Assembly (NCBI RefSeq): GCF_040833975.1
Contig: NZ_CP162130.1
Location: 1,698,001 to 1,762,000 of the forward strand
DNA length: 64,000 nt
Direction: 5' to 3'
Source of the DNA: Leptospira sp. WS92.C1
GTDB taxonomy: Bacteria > Spirochaetota > Leptospiria > Leptospirales > Leptospiraceae
Made by a program: the position numbers and the translations under genes. How positions within the stretch are numbered: the stretch's first letter is position 1; each line of letters begins with the position of its first letter. Under the pieces are notes generated by a model. The model worked only from the letters and a program-made list of their open reading frames with translations, had not been told where the DNA came from and searched no databases. Below are positions 62,125 to 64,000 of this stretch, piece after piece.

Positions 62125-63443
62125 AAGAAGCTATCCGAATCTTAATCGTAGAAGATGACGCGTTAGTTGCTAGAGATATACAAACGCGTCTGAGAAAAAT
62201 CGGTTATCAAGCGGACTGGATCGCTCATTCAGGAGAAGTTGCCGTGAAATTCGCCCTTGAAATGTCTCCTCAAATCATACTCATGGATATTCAACTCGGA
62301 GATGGTATCGACGGAGTGGAAGCGGTTGAAAAAATTCTTTCATATCGCGACATTCCGATCGTATATCTCACCGCATACTCGGATGAATCATCTCTCGCTC
62401 GCGCAGGGCTTACTGAACCCTATGGGTATGTGGTAAAACCTGTTGAAACAGGAGAACTTCAGATCGCGATCGAAATCGCGCTTCATAGACACGGCTTGCA
62501 AACTCAGTTGAACGAAGTCAATCGACGTCTGTCCACTACGCTTGCTTCGATCGGAGACGGAGTGATCGCGACGAATTCTTCCGGTGTTATAAAAGTCGCG
62601 AATCGTATCGCCGCATCCATGCTCGGCAAAAATAACGAAAATCTGATTGGTGAAAAAATTGAAAAAATTTTTACGCTACAATCTCGACAAACGCTGAACG
62701 CATGCGAGATTCTTGTGGACCCGGTGACGGAGCTCCTTGCCACAAAAAAAGATAGGCTTACTTATACCGATGTTCTTTTAATACGATTGAAAGGTCTCGC
62801 GACTCCTATTGACGTTACTGCAACTATGATTGTGGACGGTCGTAACGAGCCGGACGGAGTGGTGCTTGTATTTCGAGATATCACTCAAAGACAAATGGCG
62901 GAAGAATATCTACGTTATCTCGCATATCACGACTACCTTACAGGGCTTCCGAATAGAACCCTATTTTATGAAAGAATGGAAGCCTCTATCGAACAGTCTA
63001 CCCGTCATTCTAGAAATCTTGCTCTATTATTTTTGGATCTGGACGATTTCAAAACAGTCAACGATTCCTTGGGGCACGACGCAGGAGATATTTTATTAAA
63101 ACAATTAGCAGGCCGCTTAAAGTCCGAGGTTCGAAAGGACGATACGGTAGCGCGGCTTGCAGGAGACGAATTTGTGATCATACTCAACGATATAGCAAGC
63201 GTATCCGACGTGAAAGAAGTTGCTGAAAAAATTCTCAAGGGTCTTGATGAAAATTTTCAGCTTGGAGACGCGGAAATCAAAGTCACAGCGAGTATAGGTA
63301 TATCCTTATTTCCATTACACGGAACCGAGGTGGAGAATTTGATACGTTATGCAGACACTGCTATGTATCTCGCCAAACAAAAAGGCAAGAATGCGTACAC
63401 AATTTACGGAGCGGATTGGAAAAGCGAGCTACCCAAAGGATAA
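62121..63443 (+). CDS. Receiver-PAS-diguanylate cyclase (AGDEF)
   Basis: 440 residues. The receiver (about 5-125) has Asp in ILMDIQLGDGIDGV and resembles the receivers at 51303 and 63456. PAS (about 135-265) starts SIGDGVIATN. The GGDEF domain (about 275-435) has DYLTGLPNRTLFYERM and, in place of GGDEF, LAGDEFVII; Ala for the first Gly is found in active cyclases too. The product would be c-di-GMP. The inhibitory RxxD site is not obvious. An ATGA overlap joins it to the HisKA_2 kinase gene, which may phosphorylate its receiver. Confidence 0.92.
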   Translation: MKEAIRILIVEDDALVARDIQTRLRKIGYQADWIAHSGEVAVKFALEMSPQIILMDIQLGDGIDGVEAVEKILSYRDIPIVYLTAYSDESSLARAGLTEPYGYVVKPVETGELQIAIEIALHRHGLQTQLNEVNRRLSTTLASIGDGVIATNSSGVIKVANRIAASMLGKNNENLIGEKIEKIFTLQSRQTLNACEILVDPVTELLATKKDRLTYTDVLLIRLKGLATPIDVTATMIVDGRNEPDGVVLVFRDITQRQMAEEYLRYLAYHDYLTGLPNRTLFYERMEASIEQSTRHSRNLALLFLDLDDFKTVNDSLGHDAGDILLKQLAGRLKSEVRKDDTVARLAGDEFVIILNDIASVSDVKEVAEKILKGLDENFQLGDAEIKVTASIGISLFPLHGTEVENLIRYADTAMYLAKQKGKNAYTIYGADWKSELPKG

Positions 63444-63455
63444 GGAGAAATAAGA

Positions 63456-64000
63456 ATGTCGCACTGGAGAATACTAATTGTAGAAGACGAACAGCTGGTG
63501 GCTAAAGACCTTCAGTTGGTTTTACTGAATATGGGGTACGACGTACCGTCGATCGCTTCATCTGGGGAAGATGCGATGATCATTTTACCGGCTCTCAATC
63601 CGCATTTGATTATTACCGATATTCGTCTCGGATCCAAGCCGGATGGGATCGAGTTGGCTGCGATGATTCGATCAAAATACGACCTTCCGGTCATCTATCT
63701 TACCGCTTTTACGGACGACGATACTCTGAAACGCGCCCAGCTTACTGAGCCATACGGATACGTGATTAAACCTTTTTCAGCGAGAGAGCTGCAGATCACG
63801 ATTGAGATCACAATTTTTAAACATAAAATTGAACGAGATTTAAGACAAAGCCGAAGCTGGCTGTCCACAATTTTGGAAAGTATCGGAGACGCAGTGATCG
63901 CCACGGATGTTGACGGGAATATTGTTTTTCTCAATCCGATGGCCGAGGCGCTTACGGAGTGGGATCGAACAGAAGCCCATGGGAAGAATCTAAGTTTAAT
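63456..64000 (+). CDS. Receiver-PAS signalling protein (3' end outside window)
   Basis: The frame starts at ATG 63456, with AAGGAGAAATAAG before it, and is open to the window edge (181 residues seen). A receiver (1-120; Asp in LIITDIRLGSKPDG, Lys in YVIKPFS) is followed by PAS (from about 130; SIGDAVIATDVDGNIVFLNP). It is the third receiver-PAS gene of this type here, so the missing part is likely a cyclase, kinase or similar output domain. It follows the diguanylate cyclase by 12 nt. Confidence 0.9.
   Translation, partial: MSHWRILIVEDEQLVAKDLQLVLLNMGYDVPSIASSGEDAMIILPALNPHLIITDIRLGSKPDGIELAAMIRSKYDLPVIYLTAFTDDDTLKRAQLTEPYGYVIKPFSARELQITIEITIFKHKIERDLRQSRSWLSTILESIGDAVIATDVDGNIVFLNPMAEALTEWDRTEAHGKNLSL

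Overview
The window looks like the chromosome of a pathogenic-type Leptospira. The grounds are the perR / ankyrin / katE cluster, with a Fur-family regulator that lacks the CxxC zinc site, a periplasmic-flagellum gene, AT-rich intergenic DNA, TTG/GTG starts, many spirochaete-type lipoproteins and a very dense signalling repertoire. This assignment is inference from gene content; no database was searched.

Layout. 1-8.8 kb is mostly core genome: an HDOD signalling protein open at the left edge, a secreted protein, panD, a Panacea-domain gene back to back with lipB, a membrane sensor plus STAS/zinc-ribbon pair, murJ and a DUF167 gene. 8.9-13.4 kb is one giant secreted protein made of aromatic/proline repeats. 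13.9-20.5 kb holds a patatin, a PlsC-type acyltransferase, a Crp-family regulator and a group of secreted or lipoprotein genes. 21.5-25.9 kb is a three-gene phosphorelay cluster. 26-29.5 kb is an eroding region with a DUF1801 gene broken by a stop codon, an SDR gene and gene remnants.

29.6-41.4 kb is a mobile, accessory region. It has one IS5-superfamily element with a -1 frameshift, and three near-identical IS256-family elements. Between IS256 copies 1 and 2 sits a compact two-operon system. An MBL-fold hydrolase (ComEC-type HGDKDH motif) is translationally adjacent to a 755-residue protein that fuses an E2-like, an E1/ThiF-like and a JAB/JAMM domain. These diverge from an XRE repressor and an ImmA-type HExxH peptidase. 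Paired operator-like repeats lie in the shared promoter. An 8-bp target duplication around IS256 copy 2 shows that a 4-TM membrane protein gene once followed immA directly. This candidate ubiquitin-like conjugation/deconjugation (probable defence) island is the most interesting object in the window. A tyrosine recombinase lies a little further right.

41.5-50.2 kb returns to core genes: a flagellar rod/hook protein, perR facing ank-katE across a set of PerR-box-like sites, a PAS histidine kinase, an FMN reductase and an alpha/beta hydrolase. 51.3-64 kb is a signalling megacluster. It contains a REC-PAS-adenylate cyclase, an RsbW-like ATPase, a STAS-like protein, a methyltransferase, a 6-TM SpoIIE phosphatase, a soluble HAMP/GAF hybrid kinase with three receivers, a REC-PAS-HisKA_2 kinase, a REC-PAS-diguanylate cyclase (AGDEF) and a further REC-PAS protein cut by the window end. 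The two halves of this cluster carry the same 34-bp promoter-like element about 470 nt before their first large gene, which suggests co-regulation and long leaders.
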